A stretch of DNA of 64,000 nt from an uncultured Lachnospiraceae bacterium (GCA_934351255.1 CAKRJH010000002.1:62001-126000); one strand, 5' to 3'. Counted from the stretch's first letter, positions 1 through 9,234 are shown. Numbers and translations are program-made. Notes: generated from the sequence alone by a model not told the origin.

Positions 1-670
1 ATGCCAGGGTGCCATCCTCATGATAACTGACATCATAAAACGCCGGCACATAGATTCCCGGAACCCCGGCTGCCATCTTCAAAAAGGCCTCTCTGTCCTG
101 TCCGGATGCTTTCCAGATCTTATAACGATCCAGCAGTTCCCGATATGCTGTCTCTCCCTCACCCATGTAAAACATGTCAAAAAAGTCAGCGATAGGCTCC
201 GGATTGTACGAACATGGGCCGCCTCCGATCACAAACGGATCCTCCTTCGTACGATATTTCGCCTTCAGCGGAATGCCGGACAGATCCAGCACCTGAAGAA
301 TATTGGTATAACACATCTCATACTGCAGGGTGAATGCCAGAAAATCAAACGCTCTGACCGGATCCTGGCTCTCCAGAGCAAAGAGCGGGATCTTCCTCTC
401 ACGAAGGATCCTGTCCAGATCTACCCATGGGGAATAGACACGCTCACAGTATGTGTCATCCCAGGAATTGAACATATCGTACAGGATCTGAATCCCCAGA
501 TGGGACATTCCGATCTCATAGACATCCGGAAAGCACATGGCAAACCGCACATCCACCTTCGACGGATCTTTTTTGACCATATTGATCTCATTTCCGATAT
601 ATCTTGCCGGTTTTTCCACCGACAACAGTATCTCATCTGATAATGCTAATTTTCTCAATGTTGTCCTCAT
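1..670 (-). CDS. B12-binding-type radical SAM protein, N-terminal part (cut by window edge)
   Basis: About 223 residues are visible, starting at an ATG at 668-670; the C-terminal part with the radical SAM cluster lies outside the window. Visible features are an N-terminal RYIGNEIN segment, VDVRFAMCFPDVYEIGMSHLG, and a VIGGGPCSYNPEPIADFFD stretch followed by MGEGE, typical of the N-terminal domain of the large TIGR03960-type radical SAM proteins. In many Clostridia these sit upstream of rplU and a partner TIGR03936 protein, but here rplU is about 50 kb away. The substrate is unknown to me. It follows a small gene by 3 bases and is probably co-transcribed with it. Family assignment is by recognition of the motifs and is fairly secure; function is not. 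Confidence 0.8.
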   Translation of the reverse strand, partial: MRTTLRKLALSDEILLSVEKPARYIGNEINMVKKDPSKVDVRFAMCFPDVYEIGMSHLGIQILYDMFNSWDDTYCERVYSPWVDLDRILRERKIPLFALESQDPVRAFDFLAFTLQYEMCYTNILQVLDLSGIPLKAKYRTKEDPFVIGGGPCSYNPEPIADFFDMFYMGEGETAYRELLDRYKIWKASGQDREAFLKMAAGVPGIYVPAFYDVSYHEDGTLA

Positions 671-673
671 TTC

Positions 674-895
674 TTACAGTTGCTGCAGCATATGCCTAAA
701 CGACCAGATCCATGTTTCCACATGAGACCACCACGTGTCCTGCATCATATGATGTTCGATCCATGCAGCCACCCCGGTTCCTCCCGGGATCTGACCTGTG
801 CCTGCCGCCATAAAGAGCAAAACAAGCATTCCTGCCGTCAATACGCGCAGCGCACGGTAGGAATGCTTCTCACAATACTTCGTGTTTTCGTCCAT
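674..895 (-). CDS. small single-pass membrane protein, unknown function
   Basis: This is a 73-residue ORF starting at ATG 893-895, preceded by GAGGG; a GTG four codons upstream is a weaker alternative. After a charged N-terminus (MDENTKYCEKHSYRALR) comes a hydrophobic segment (VLTAGMLVLLFMAAG), then a Trp/His/Met-rich tail. It ends 3 bases before the radical SAM gene, which suggests co-expression. I do not recognise a family. The membrane segment and tight spacing support a real gene, but the short length leaves doubt. Confidence 0.5.
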   Translation of the reverse strand: MDENTKYCEKHSYRALRVLTAGMLVLLFMAAGTGQIPGGTGVAAWIEHHMMQDTWWSHVETWIWSFRHMLQQL

Positions 896-946
896 TGATA
901 CCCTCACTAATCGCTGTTTGTATCAATGTATGTCCATCCCGGAAGA

Positions 947-1963
947 TTATGCCTCTTCCCATCCACAGTCCGGGTATTCCATACTCTTGCCCCGTCCAAG
1001 AAGATTATACATGGCATCCATTGCTGAGATCCCCTCAAACAGAACATGGTTAATCTCTTCCACGATCGGCATATTTACGTCATATTTCTGTGCAAGCGCC
1101 CAGGCAGCTTTGGCAGAATACACGCCTTCCACTACCTGCTTGACCTCATCCATGGCAGCCTGTGTGGTATATCCTTTTCCAATCAAATAACCGGCATTAT
1201 GGTTACGGCTGTGATTGCTGGTACAGGTCACGATCAGATCTCCAATGCCGGAAAGGCCACAGAATGTCTCCATCCGTCCGCCCATCTTGATCCCAAGTCT
1301 GGAGATTTCGGTGATACCGCGCGTCATCAACGCCGCCTTGGTATTGTCTCCAAGCCCCAGTCCGTCCAGGATCCCGGCAGCCAGCGCAATCACATTTTTG
1401 ATGGATCCGCCCAGCTCAATACCTATAATATCAGAACTGGTATACACACGAAACCTTGAATTCATAAATACTTCCTGTATGAAGAATGCCGTCTCCTTGC
1501 TGGAAGCACCTACCACCACAGTGGTCGGTATCCCGACAGCCACCTCCTCAGCATGGGATGGTCCGGACAGCACCGCCACATCCGCCTGCGGGATCTCATC
1601 GAGGATCACCTCGCGAAGCATCATCAATGTCTCATCTTCAATGCCCTTGGCCACATTAACGACCTTTTGCCCCTCTTGGATCAGATCCGCTGCCCGCTGC
1701 GCTGTACTCCTCACAAATGGAGATGCCACGGCAAAGACGATCAGTTCCTGATCCGTGCAGGCCTTCTCAAGGTCTCCCGTGATCACGATCGAATCCGGAA
1801 GTTTCACTCCCGGAAGACGATTTTTATGTTCTCTGTGCTCGGTCAGCATGTCAATCTCTGCCTGTACGGCAGACCAGACCGTCACCTCATGACCGTTCTG
1901 TGCCAGCATGATTGCAAGGGCGGTTCCCCAGCTGCCCGCCCCCAAAAAACTGACTTTACTCAT
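947..1963 (-). CDS. gpsA: glycerol-3-phosphate dehydrogenase [NAD(P)+]
   Basis: The product reduces dihydroxyacetone phosphate to sn-glycerol 3-phosphate in the cytoplasm, the first step towards phospholipids. The 338-residue length is normal. The N-terminal Rossmann motif GAGSWGTALA lies at about residues 7-16; the central NVAKGIE and LSGPSHAEEV segments carry the catalytic lysine region, and GLSGIGDLIVTC is the typical C-terminal substrate-binding part. The ATG follows AAGGAGG. It lies 14 bases downstream of plsY, the enzyme that uses its product, a common pairing. Confidence 0.96.
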   Translation of the reverse strand: MSKVSFLGAGSWGTALAIMLAQNGHEVTVWSAVQAEIDMLTEHREHKNRLPGVKLPDSIVITGDLEKACTDQELIVFAVASPFVRSTAQRAADLIQEGQKVVNVAKGIEDETLMMLREVILDEIPQADVAVLSGPSHAEEVAVGIPTTVVVGASSKETAFFIQEVFMNSRFRVYTSSDIIGIELGGSIKNVIALAAGILDGLGLGDNTKAALMTRGITEISRLGIKMGGRMETFCGLSGIGDLIVTCTSNHSRNHNAGYLIGKGYTTQAAMDEVKQVVEGVYSAKAAWALAQKYDVNMPIVEEINHVLFEGISAMDAMYNLLGRGKSMEYPDCGWEEA

Positions 1964-1977
1964 AACTCCATACCTCC

Positions 1978-2619
1978 TTATGCTTCCTTATTGACTGCAT
2001 CCTTTTTGTCATTGCCCCACAGTTTGTTCTCCGTGCCATGAAGCAGCCGCACAATGTTCTGACGATGCTGAAAATAGGCAAATGCCGCAAACAAAAGACT
2101 GATCACCATCGCATGCACAAAATACGGTGTCTGCCTGTACCAGATCAGCGTTGAGGCCGGAATATACCAGGCTACAAACAGAGATCCCAGAGACACATAT
2201 CTGGTCAGAGCCACCACAATGATGAAAATGCCAAGTCCGATCGGGATCATGATCGGATGACAGGCTGACATGACGACAGCCGCTGTAACCGCAATTCCCT
2301 TTCCGCCTTTGAAGCCCAGGTAAAACGGATAATTGTGTCCGATGACTACCCCCAGTCCGATATAAAGACACCAGAGATACCAGTCCTCCGGACGGATCAC
2401 CAGCCGAACGACCATGATCGGGATCACGGCCTTGGCCAGATCCCCCACAAAGACGATCAGTGCCGGAAGTTTGCCAAGTGTTCTCAGAACATTGGTCGTA
2501 CCGGCATTTCCACTCCCCTGGGTACGGATATCCATATGATAAAAACGGCCCATCCAGTATCCACAGGAAATACATCCACAAAAATATCCCACTATCAAAC
2601 ATACTATAAAATGCAACAT
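1978..2619 (-). CDS. plsY: acyl-phosphate:glycerol-3-phosphate acyltransferase
   Basis: This integral membrane enzyme transfers an acyl group from acyl-phosphate to glycerol 3-phosphate to give lysophosphatidic acid. It has 213 residues with five or so hydrophobic segments. Family motifs are GSGNAGTTNVLRTLGK near residue 36, GHNYPFYLGFKGGKGIA in the middle and a later SLGSL. The substrate is made by the adjacent gpsA product. The C-terminal tail is basic and soluble (GNDKKDAVNKEA). The start has GAGGAC upstream. Confidence 0.95.
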   Translation of the reverse strand: MLHFIVCLIVGYFCGCISCGYWMGRFYHMDIRTQGSGNAGTTNVLRTLGKLPALIVFVGDLAKAVIPIMVVRLVIRPEDWYLWCLYIGLGVVIGHNYPFYLGFKGGKGIAVTAAVVMSACHPIMIPIGLGIFIIVVALTRYVSLGSLFVAWYIPASTLIWYRQTPYFVHAMVISLLFAAFAYFQHRQNIVRLLHGTENKLWGNDKKDAVNKEA

Positions 2620-2636
2620 GTCCTCGTCCTCTGTTT

Positions 2637-3956
2637 TTATTTTTCTTTCCGCTCGCGGATAATGAATTTCAGCGGTGTCCCCTGGAATCCAAATGCTTCC
2701 CTGACTTTATTTTCAATGTATCTCGTATACGAAAAATGCATCAGTTTCTTGTCATTGACAAAGATTACAAATGTAGGCGGCTTCACACTCACCTGCGTCA
2801 TGTAAAAGATCTTGAGACGGCGCCCCTTGTCTGAAGGCGGCTGCTGCAGTGCCACAGCTTCCGTCAGGATATCATTGAGCACACCGGTCGCAATGCGCAG
2901 GGCATGGTTCTGGATGATCATATCCAGTTCGTCAAAGATCTTTGGCAGGCGCTGTCCTGTCTGTGCAGAGACAAACATGATATCTGCATACGGCATAAAC
3001 GATAAGACATCACGGATCTCCTGCGTATATTTTTTGACGGAATGATTATCCTTTTCGACCAGATCCCATTTATTGACAAGGATCAGCATGCCTCGTCCGC
3101 GGTCATGCGCCACACCGGCGATCTTGGCATCCTGCTCGGTAACCCCCTCGGTGGCATCGATCATCAGGATGACCACATCCGCACGCTCGACGGCAGATAC
3201 CGTACGCAGAATACTGTAGCGTTCAATCTCTTCTTTGATCTTGTTCTTGCGGCGAAGTCCCGCTGTGTCGATAAAGACATATTCTTTGTCATGCCAGGTG
3301 ATCGCGGTATCAACCGCATCTCTGGTCGTTCCGGCAATGTCGGAGACGATCACACGGTTCTCTCCAAGGAGTTTGTTGATCAGGGAAGATTTACCGGCGT
3401 TTGGCTTTCCTACCACGGCGATCCGAGGACGGTCATCCTCTTCCTCCTCCAGATCCTGTGGGAACAGATGGATCACCTCATCAAGCATATCTCCTACACC
3501 CAGTTTTCCAAGTGAGGAGATTGGATGCGGTTCCCCGATCCCCAGATTATAGAACTCATAGACATCTGACATCTGGCGGTCAAAATTGTCGACTTTATTG
3601 ACGACCAGAACAACCTTCTTGTGGGCCTTTCTGAGCATGTCCGCCACCTGATAATCATTGTCCACCAGACCGGTCTTGGCATCCACCAGAAAGAGAACAA
3701 CATCGGCCATCTCAATGGCCATCAGCGCCTGTTCTCTCATATGGCGCAGCATCTGATCATTGGTCCTTGGCTCAATTCCACCGGTATCCATCAGGGTAAA
3801 GGAATAGTTTAGCCAGGTGACATCCGCATAAATACGATCTCTGGTCACGCCGGGTGTATCCTTGACGATGGAGATCCTCTCTCCTGCTAACATATTAAAC
3901 AGTGTGGACTTTCCGACATTCGGGCGTCCTACCACAGCTACGATCGGCTTACTCAT
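2637..3956 (-). CDS. der: ribosome biogenesis GTPase Der (EngA)
   Basis: This tandem-domain GTPase is needed for 50S subunit assembly. In 439 residues it has two complete G domains: GRPNVGKST at 10-18, DTGG at 57-60 and NKVD at 120-123; then GKPNAGKSS at 183-191, DTAGL and NKWD. A short acidic linker (LEEEEDD) separates them. The C-terminal KH-like domain includes KIFYMTQVSVKPPTFVIFVND. Length and order match the family. It lies between plsY and the PDZ/radical SAM gene, a common arrangement in Clostridia, and is separated from the latter by a terminator. Confidence 0.97.
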   Translation of the reverse strand: MSKPIVAVVGRPNVGKSTLFNMLAGERISIVKDTPGVTRDRIYADVTWLNYSFTLMDTGGIEPRTNDQMLRHMREQALMAIEMADVVLFLVDAKTGLVDNDYQVADMLRKAHKKVVLVVNKVDNFDRQMSDVYEFYNLGIGEPHPISSLGKLGVGDMLDEVIHLFPQDLEEEEDDRPRIAVVGKPNAGKSSLINKLLGENRVIVSDIAGTTRDAVDTAITWHDKEYVFIDTAGLRRKNKIKEEIERYSILRTVSAVERADVVILMIDATEGVTEQDAKIAGVAHDRGRGMLILVNKWDLVEKDNHSVKKYTQEIRDVLSFMPYADIMFVSAQTGQRLPKIFDELDMIIQNHALRIATGVLNDILTEAVALQQPPSDKGRRLKIFYMTQVSVKPPTFVIFVNDKKLMHFSYTRYIENKVREAFGFQGTPLKFIIRERKEK

Positions 3957-3987
3957 AGTTCTTTACTCCATTCTTTGTATCACTACT

Positions 3988-4019
3988 AAAAAGGTGCAAA
4001 TAAACCTGTTATCTGCACC
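3988..4019 (-). terminator. intrinsic terminator after the PDZ/radical SAM gene
   Basis: On the minus strand the sequence GGTGCAGATA...TTTGCACC forms a hairpin followed by five T. It sits between the stop of the gene at 4032 and the start of der, so der probably has its own promoter. Confidence 0.75.
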
Positions 4020-4031
4020 CGCAAATCACCA

Positions 4032-5348
4032 TTATCCAAGAATCCCCTCCAACAGGGAATACCCATTTGATTTTACAATAACCACCGGAATTTGTAAAGT
4101 TTGAGACAGTTCTTCCACGGTTATATCATCCAGAAAGATGTCTTCGTCCGCACGGAGCATGGTATCCGGTACCAGAAGCGCCGCTCCCAGATCTTTTCCG
4201 GAGAGCTGGGCAATGATATCCTGCGCCGTAACCAGACCGGCCACCGTGATGGATTCCCCGAAAAAGTCATTGCGTATAGCAAAGACCTGTCCGGTAAATG
4301 TCTCATCGACTGCCTCAAGCCCTCTGACGCAGCTCTCCAGCGAAGGAGCAAACAGTCTACCAGTCACAAAACTGACCGTCTTACAAAGCTTCTCGGAGCC
4401 ATGCTCCTGCGTATATTCCTCCAGCGCATCCTGCCATTCGTCAATAAATGAACGCACCATGCCCACACCATTCTCAATCTGTCCGTATCCCTCGTAATAC
4501 TCCGCTTCCGGCAGAGGACGTCCGGCCATGATAAACCACTCATCACTGGCATGTACAAAATGAATGCCATGCTTTTCCATCATGCGGGCCTGCCAGCCAT
4601 GGATCTGATCCAGTATCACTCCCGCATCCTGCGCATTGAACGGATCCACCTGCACCAGATGTTCCCGATATTTCGTGGCCCCCATCGGCACCACGGAAAG
4701 GCTCTGCATGCTCGGATAGAGTTCCATCAGATCCGCGATCGTCCGATCCAGTTCCTCCCCGTCATTCCATCCCTTACACAGAACGATCTGACTATTCATC
4801 TCAATTCCGGCAGCCGCCAGCTTCTTCATCTTGTCCAGTGCATCCCCCGCAAAACGGTTGTGAAGCATCTTACAGCGAAGTTTGGAATTGGTCGTGTGCA
4901 CAGAGACATTGATCGGTGCAAGGTGAAACCGTATGATACGGTCGATATCCTTGTCGCTCATATTGGTGAGCGTAATATAATTTCCCTGGAGAAATGACAG
5001 TCTGGCATCATCATCCTTAAAATACAGGGTATCACGCATCCCCGGCGGCATCTGATCGATAAAACAGAAAATACACTTATTGCGGCAGGAATGGTATTCG
5101 TCCAGCAATGCCTGGTCAAATACAAGTCCCAGATCCTCATCATAGTCCTTCTCGATCTCCAGCTCCCACTGTTCGCCGTCAGGCTTCTGGATCAACACCA
5201 CCACATATTCTTCATTGACCAGATAATGGTAATCAAACACATCCTCCAGTTCATGGCCATTGACAGATAAAAGGAGATCGCCCGGGGCAATCTCCATTTC
5301 TTCCGCAATACTGCCAGGTACAATTCCCGATATACGGTGTCCCTTCAT
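4032..5348 (-). CDS. PDZ plus radical SAM protein of the DUF512 type
   Basis: The 438-residue protein begins with a PDZ-like domain (residues 1-70, HRISGIVPGSIAEEMEIAPG). A radical SAM core follows with cluster cysteines C88, C92 and C95 (CRNKCIFCF, a CX3CX2C motif), and then a DUF512-type C-terminal domain with GRPLPEAEYYEGYGQIENGV. Such proteins are conserved next to der in Clostridia. To my knowledge the reaction is not established, so none is assigned. A terminator follows the gene. Family assignment is confident from the domain order. Confidence 0.88.
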   Translation of the reverse strand: MKGHRISGIVPGSIAEEMEIAPGDLLLSVNGHELEDVFDYHYLVNEEYVVVLIQKPDGEQWELEIEKDYDEDLGLVFDQALLDEYHSCRNKCIFCFIDQMPPGMRDTLYFKDDDARLSFLQGNYITLTNMSDKDIDRIIRFHLAPINVSVHTTNSKLRCKMLHNRFAGDALDKMKKLAAAGIEMNSQIVLCKGWNDGEELDRTIADLMELYPSMQSLSVVPMGATKYREHLVQVDPFNAQDAGVILDQIHGWQARMMEKHGIHFVHASDEWFIMAGRPLPEAEYYEGYGQIENGVGMVRSFIDEWQDALEEYTQEHGSEKLCKTVSFVTGRLFAPSLESCVRGLEAVDETFTGQVFAIRNDFFGESITVAGLVTAQDIIAQLSGKDLGAALLVPDTMLRADEDIFLDDITVEELSQTLQIPVVIVKSNGYSLLEGILG

Positions 5349-5369
5349 ATGGTCATCCTCTCCACAGTC

Positions 5370-6458
5370 TTATGCAGATTCCTTGACATTTCCTGCCAGG
5401 AATGTCTTTACCTTTTCAAAACGAAGCTGGTCTGAGATCATGCTCTTGGCAGACTCCCCATAGTTCGTCTGGAACGCCTGATCCAGTTCAGACTCATCCT
5501 TGACTCCGTACGCCGTGACAAAACTGTCAATCTTGTCCTGGATCTCCTTGTCGGTCGGATCCAGTTTCTCGGTCTTGGCGATCTGCTCATAGACCATCTT
5601 TTTGGCAATGTTCTCTCTGGCAGATTTTTCCACTTCCTGATCAAACTCTTCCTGTGTGGTATTCATCTGTGTCAGATAGTCGTCAAGCGTCACATTGTAG
5701 TTGGACAGATACTTCTCGACCTGTTCGTTGGACTTCTTGATCTGAGCCGTCACCTCGTCCTCGTCATACTGATCCACCTTGCTGGCCTGGTAGACAGCAT
5801 TCCAGGCGAGCTCCTGGATCTGTTCCTTCCGTAAAGACGCCTTGTAATCGTCTACATCTTTGTAGTCGGTCGCATATTTCTTCACATATTTCTTGACCGT
5901 CGGCACGTGCTTGGTACCCTGTTTGGAGTTGATCGTCACAGTAAATTCCGCATCCTTGCCGGACAGATCCGTGTTCTGTGTATACGGATCCGGGAATGTC
6001 ACATCGATCTTGCATTTGGTTCCGATCGTCTTTCCGATCAGCGCATCCTCAAATCCCGGGATAAAACTGCCGGATCCGATCTTGAGGTCATAACCTGTCG
6101 GATAATCCTTCTTCGTGCAGGAACCGCCTTCAAACGTCTTGCCGTCCACACGGCCCACATAATAAATATTGATCGTATCACCTTTTTTGACCTTGCCACT
6201 CTTGATCTTATCATAAGTGGCATAGTTATCCAGCGCACTGTCAATCTCTTTTTGTACGGCATCGTCAATGTCGGACGTCTTAAGCGAGATCTCTTTGTAC
6301 TCTCCAACCGTCACCTTAGGCTCTGTCTTTTTGGTGTCTGCCTTTTTATTGGAATCAAAGATCCCGGACACCGTCTTAGTCAGGCTGCAGCCAGACAATG
6401 ATGCTGCCATCACAACAGAAAGCATGATACAACATGCCGATTTTGTAAATCTTCTCAA
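5370..6458 (-). CDS. trigger-factor-like FKBP peptidyl-prolyl isomerase lipoprotein
   Basis: A TTG start at 6456-6458 preceded by GGAGG gives 362 residues. The N-terminus is a lipoprotein signal (RRFTKSACC, hydrophobic run, LSGC with Cys24 as lipid site), so the protein should be anchored outside the membrane. Residues 92-178 are an FKBP domain (KKGDTINIYYVGRVDGKTFE, FIPGFEDALIGK). The rest resembles the helical C-terminal chaperone domain of trigger factor. The ribosome-binding N-terminal domain of true trigger factor is absent. Probable role: folding of exported proteins. It is divergent from prs. Confidence 0.85.
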   Translation of the reverse strand: MRRFTKSACCIMLSVVMAASLSGCSLTKTVSGIFDSNKKADTKKTEPKVTVGEYKEISLKTSDIDDAVQKEIDSALDNYATYDKIKSGKVKKGDTINIYYVGRVDGKTFEGGSCTKKDYPTGYDLKIGSGSFIPGFEDALIGKTIGTKCKIDVTFPDPYTQNTDLSGKDAEFTVTINSKQGTKHVPTVKKYVKKYATDYKDVDDYKASLRKEQIQELAWNAVYQASKVDQYDEDEVTAQIKKSNEQVEKYLSNYNVTLDDYLTQMNTTQEEFDQEVEKSARENIAKKMVYEQIAKTEKLDPTDKEIQDKIDSFVTAYGVKDESELDQAFQTNYGESAKSMISDQLRFEKVKTFLAGNVKESA

Positions 6459-6540
6459 AATAAATCCTCCATCCTCATCTTTACTAATGTTACCGTTATA
6501 CCATAAAACAGAAAAAAAAGAAACCCTCACCTCTATATTA

Positions 6541-6569
6541 TTGACGGAAACCTCCAAAAGATATATCAT
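6541..6569 (+). promoter_or_regulatory. probable promoter of prs
   Basis: TTGACG at 6541-6546 and TATCAT at 6564-6569 are separated by 17 bases, and the prs ATG is 37 bases further on. The prs ribosome binding site is GTGAGGA. An AT-rich stretch with TATAAC on the minus strand around 6492-6500 may serve the divergent lipoprotein gene. Confidence 0.65.
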
Positions 6570-6606
6570 TCTTATATTAGTAAATTTTGTAAAGTGAGGA
6601 TCAATT

Positions 6607-7794
6607 ATGGCTAGCAGAAAGTTTCAGGATTCCATGCCGCTTGCACCACTCAAGATCATTGCGATGGACAACTGCAAGGGAATCAGCAAAAAAGTCAACG
6701 ACTACATCACCAACCGCCGCAAACAGGCTCTGCAGGAGCAGGACAGTCCGACGCTCCACACCATGGGCTATGACGTAGATGAATATCTGATCCCGGTAGA
6801 GTGTTCCCGGTATGGCACCGGAGAAGGACGAGCCTATATCAGTCAGTCCGTGCGCGGTGTCGACCTGTTTATCATCGCCGATGTGGTCAACTATCATGTC
6901 ACCTACAATCTGCACGGTGAGCCGGTGGCCATGACCCCGGACGAACACTACATGGATCTGAAACGTGTCATCATGGCCTGTGGTGGTGCACCGCGACGCA
7001 TTACGGTCATTATGCCGTATTTGTACGAGGGACGCCAGAATGTCCGCGTGAACAATGAATCTCTGGACTGCGCCCAGGTACTGCAGGAACTGACCGAGAT
7101 GGGTGTAGAGACGATCATCACTTTTGATGCGCATGACAGCCGCGTACAGAATGCTGTTCCTAACCGCGGTTTCGACAATTTCCATACCTCCTATCAGTTT
7201 ATCAAGGAGATTCTGAAGACGAATCCGGATCTTGAGGTTGATACCGATCACATGATGGTTGTCAGCCCGGATGAGGGCGGTATGCGCCGCGCGGTTTACT
7301 ACGCCAGCCTGATCGGTGTCAATATGGGTATGTTCTACAAGCGCTACGACTACTCCCAGGAGATCAATGGCAAACATCCTATGGTGTCCATCGAATTTCT
7401 GGGCAATGACCTTACCGGCAAGACGGTTCTGATCATGGACGATATGATCGCCACCGGCAAGACTATGATCGATGCCGCCAAAGAGGTCAAGGCTCGCGGG
7501 GCCAAGCAGGTGATCGTCGGTGCTACCTTCGGTATTTTCTCCGGTGGACTCTCCCTGATCGACCAGGCAGTTGCAGACGGATTTATCGATAAGATCTATA
7601 CCACCAATCTGATCCACTGTCCGGACGAACTTCTGGCCCGTGAATACTATTACAATGTTGACCTGAGTGCCTACATCGGTCTGATCATTGACACACTGAA
7701 CCATGATACATCCGTCAATGACATTCTGGATGCCACCGAGCGTATCCAGGAACTGATGATCGCCCGCAAGAACAAAGCCGGCCTTCCTCAGTAA
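6607..7794 (+). CDS. prs: ribose-phosphate pyrophosphokinase, long form
   Basis: This enzyme makes PRPP from ribose 5-phosphate and ATP for purine, pyrimidine, NAD, His and Trp synthesis. The PRPP-binding signature LIMDDMIATGKTM lies at about residues 275-287, and PYLYEGRQNVR and DAHDSRVQNAV are the usual mid-protein elements. At 395 residues it is about 80 longer than the classical enzyme; extra sequence is seen at the N-terminus (kinship to the standard start begins late) and around the central loop (FKEILK... region). This matches a long clostridial subtype. It stands alone on the plus strand with a promoter and a terminator. Confidence 0.9.
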   Translation: MASRKFQDSMPLAPLKIIAMDNCKGISKKVNDYITNRRKQALQEQDSPTLHTMGYDVDEYLIPVECSRYGTGEGRAYISQSVRGVDLFIIADVVNYHVTYNLHGEPVAMTPDEHYMDLKRVIMACGGAPRRITVIMPYLYEGRQNVRVNNESLDCAQVLQELTEMGVETIITFDAHDSRVQNAVPNRGFDNFHTSYQFIKEILKTNPDLEVDTDHMMVVSPDEGGMRRAVYYASLIGVNMGMFYKRYDYSQEINGKHPMVSIEFLGNDLTGKTVLIMDDMIATGKTMIDAAKEVKARGAKQVIVGATFGIFSGGLSLIDQAVADGFIDKIYTTNLIHCPDELLAREYYYNVDLSAYIGLIIDTLNHDTSVNDILDATERIQELMIARKNKAGLPQ

Positions 7795-7855
7795 CAAAGT
7801 CCAAGACAAACATTTTGATGTATTATCACATTATGAGCATTTCTGAAAAATCACA

Positions 7856-7902
7856 GAAAAAGTCCGACAGCGTTCCATGTTGAGGAAACTGCCGGACTTT
7901 TT
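7856..7902. terminator. bidirectional terminator between prs and pgeF
   Basis: AGTCCG...CGGACT with inner pairs TTCC/GGAA forms a stem flanked by A-run and T-run, able to end transcription of both convergent genes. Confidence 0.85.
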
Positions 7903-7921
7903 CTATCCATCTTTTCTTCAA

Positions 7922-8830
7922 TTAGTTTTCAAATCGCTTTTTGATGCGCAAAAATCCATTGAGATTGCCGCGTCTGCCATGGCTGGCGCGATGGGAAAAC
8001 AGAAGATCCGGCTGGCAGCAGGTACACACTCCACTCACCGTAATCTGACTGTCCGAAAGTCCTGCGTCACGAAGCACATAATAATTGGCAGCCCAGAGAT
8101 CAAGCTGATATCTCTGCCATCCGTCTTCCCCTATTCTGCCGCAATGAAGCATATCCTGACACTGCTCCGGACTAAATTCACGGCGAAATGCTTCCGCGAC
8201 GTCCTCGCTGACTTCATAGCAGTCCTGACAGATGGACGGACCGATCACTGCACGGATGTCCTGCAGGCTGCTTCCGTGATCCACAAGAGTCTTCACCGTC
8301 TTTTCCCCCATGCGCAGGACAGTTCCCTTCCAACCGGAATGGGATGAGGCAATGACTTGTCTGGCCTCATCGACAAAAAAAAGTGGCACGCAGTCCGCAT
8401 AAGATGTTGCAAGAATCACATCGTCCTCATCCGTGACAAGACCATCTGCCTCACGTATCTTTTTCTCGACCCGCTCTCCCATGACCTGTCCGCGACCGAC
8501 CCACGCCACCTTTGTGTCATGCACCTGATCCGACAGCACAATGTCCCGGTAATCAAATCCGAGACTCTGGGCGTACCGCCGGTAGTTCTCGCGCACATTC
8601 TCCAGAGAATCCCCCAGTTTGGTATTAAAGTTCATACTGGTGAACATCCCCTCACTGACACCGCCCAATCTGGTCGAAAAGGTCAGCTCCGCCCATGGCA
8701 GATCATCCCACGCATGAAAACGGATCACCGGTACTGTCCCATCGTCATCGAGCCAGCACTGCCCAGGATCATAGGTGTTTCCGTATGGTTTGTCCCGCAG
8801 CCTCTCTCTGCTCTTTACCTTCAATTCCAT
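7922..8830 (-). CDS. pgeF: YfiH/PgeF-type purine nucleoside phosphorylase (multicopper-oxidase-like fold)
   Basis: The 302-residue protein belongs to the laccase-domain (PgeF, YfiH, YlmD) family, members of which act on purine nucleosides and whose E. coli member edits peptidoglycan precursors. Metal and active-site motifs are FNTKLGDS, SYADCVPLFF, IASSHSGWKGT and SICQDCYEV, with a C-terminal CTCCQPDLLFSHR. The ATG at 8828-8830 has GGGAGG at a good distance; an ATG two codons upstream is too close to it. Substrate in this organism is inferred from the family only. Confidence 0.88.
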   Translation of the reverse strand: MELKVKSRERLRDKPYGNTYDPGQCWLDDDGTVPVIRFHAWDDLPWAELTFSTRLGGVSEGMFTSMNFNTKLGDSLENVRENYRRYAQSLGFDYRDIVLSDQVHDTKVAWVGRGQVMGERVEKKIREADGLVTDEDDVILATSYADCVPLFFVDEARQVIASSHSGWKGTVLRMGEKTVKTLVDHGSSLQDIRAVIGPSICQDCYEVSEDVAEAFRREFSPEQCQDMLHCGRIGEDGWQRYQLDLWAANYYVLRDAGLSDSQITVSGVCTCCQPDLLFSHRASHGRRGNLNGFLRIKKRFEN

Positions 8831-8862
8831 CTGCATCTTCCTCCCTTACAACATCCTCCCGC

Positions 8863-9234
8863 TTACACATCCTGTCCCGTCAGTTCAAATGCATCTCTGA
8901 GCCATCTTACACGCCCCGCATAAAATGTGATCACATCAAAACGGCAGGGAACGTCCGTGCCCCTGCCATGCCGATACAGATAAACTCTCGCCGCATGGAT
9001 GATCTTCCTTTGTTTTGCGAACGAGACAGCCTCCTCCGGGACACCGTACTGCAGCCCGGAACGGTATTTTACTTCCACAAACACATACCGCTCCCCCTCC
9101 ATCGCCACAATATCGATCTCACCCTGGCGACAGTGATAATTGGTATCCAAAATGCGCAGGCCATATTTTTCCAATAAACGGACAGCCTGCTTCTCATACT
9201 GTGTTCCAACCGCTCTGGTTCCTGTGTTTGACAA
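8863..9234 (-). CDS. YraN/UPF0102 family nuclease-like protein
   Basis: This 123-residue protein starts at a TTG with GAGGGAG upstream. It has the restriction-endonuclease-like core of the YraN family: GLRILDTNYHCRQGEIDIVA followed by YVFVEVKYRS, giving the E-D-ExK arrangement. Such genes commonly sit beside rnhB, as here. The function is not firmly known; a DNA or RNA processing role is inferred. Confidence 0.88.
   Translation of the reverse strand: MSNTGTRAVGTQYEKQAVRLLEKYGLRILDTNYHCRQGEIDIVAMEGERYVFVEVKYRSGLQYGVPEEAVSFAKQRKIIHAARVYLYRHGRGTDVPCRFDVITFYAGRVRWLRDAFELTGQDV

Noticed and set aside
6601..7809. 402-residue open frame on the minus strand opposite prs
   Set aside because: It mirrors prs completely, has no ribosome binding site of note and no recognisable motifs; prs on the plus strand has a promoter, start signal and catalytic signature.
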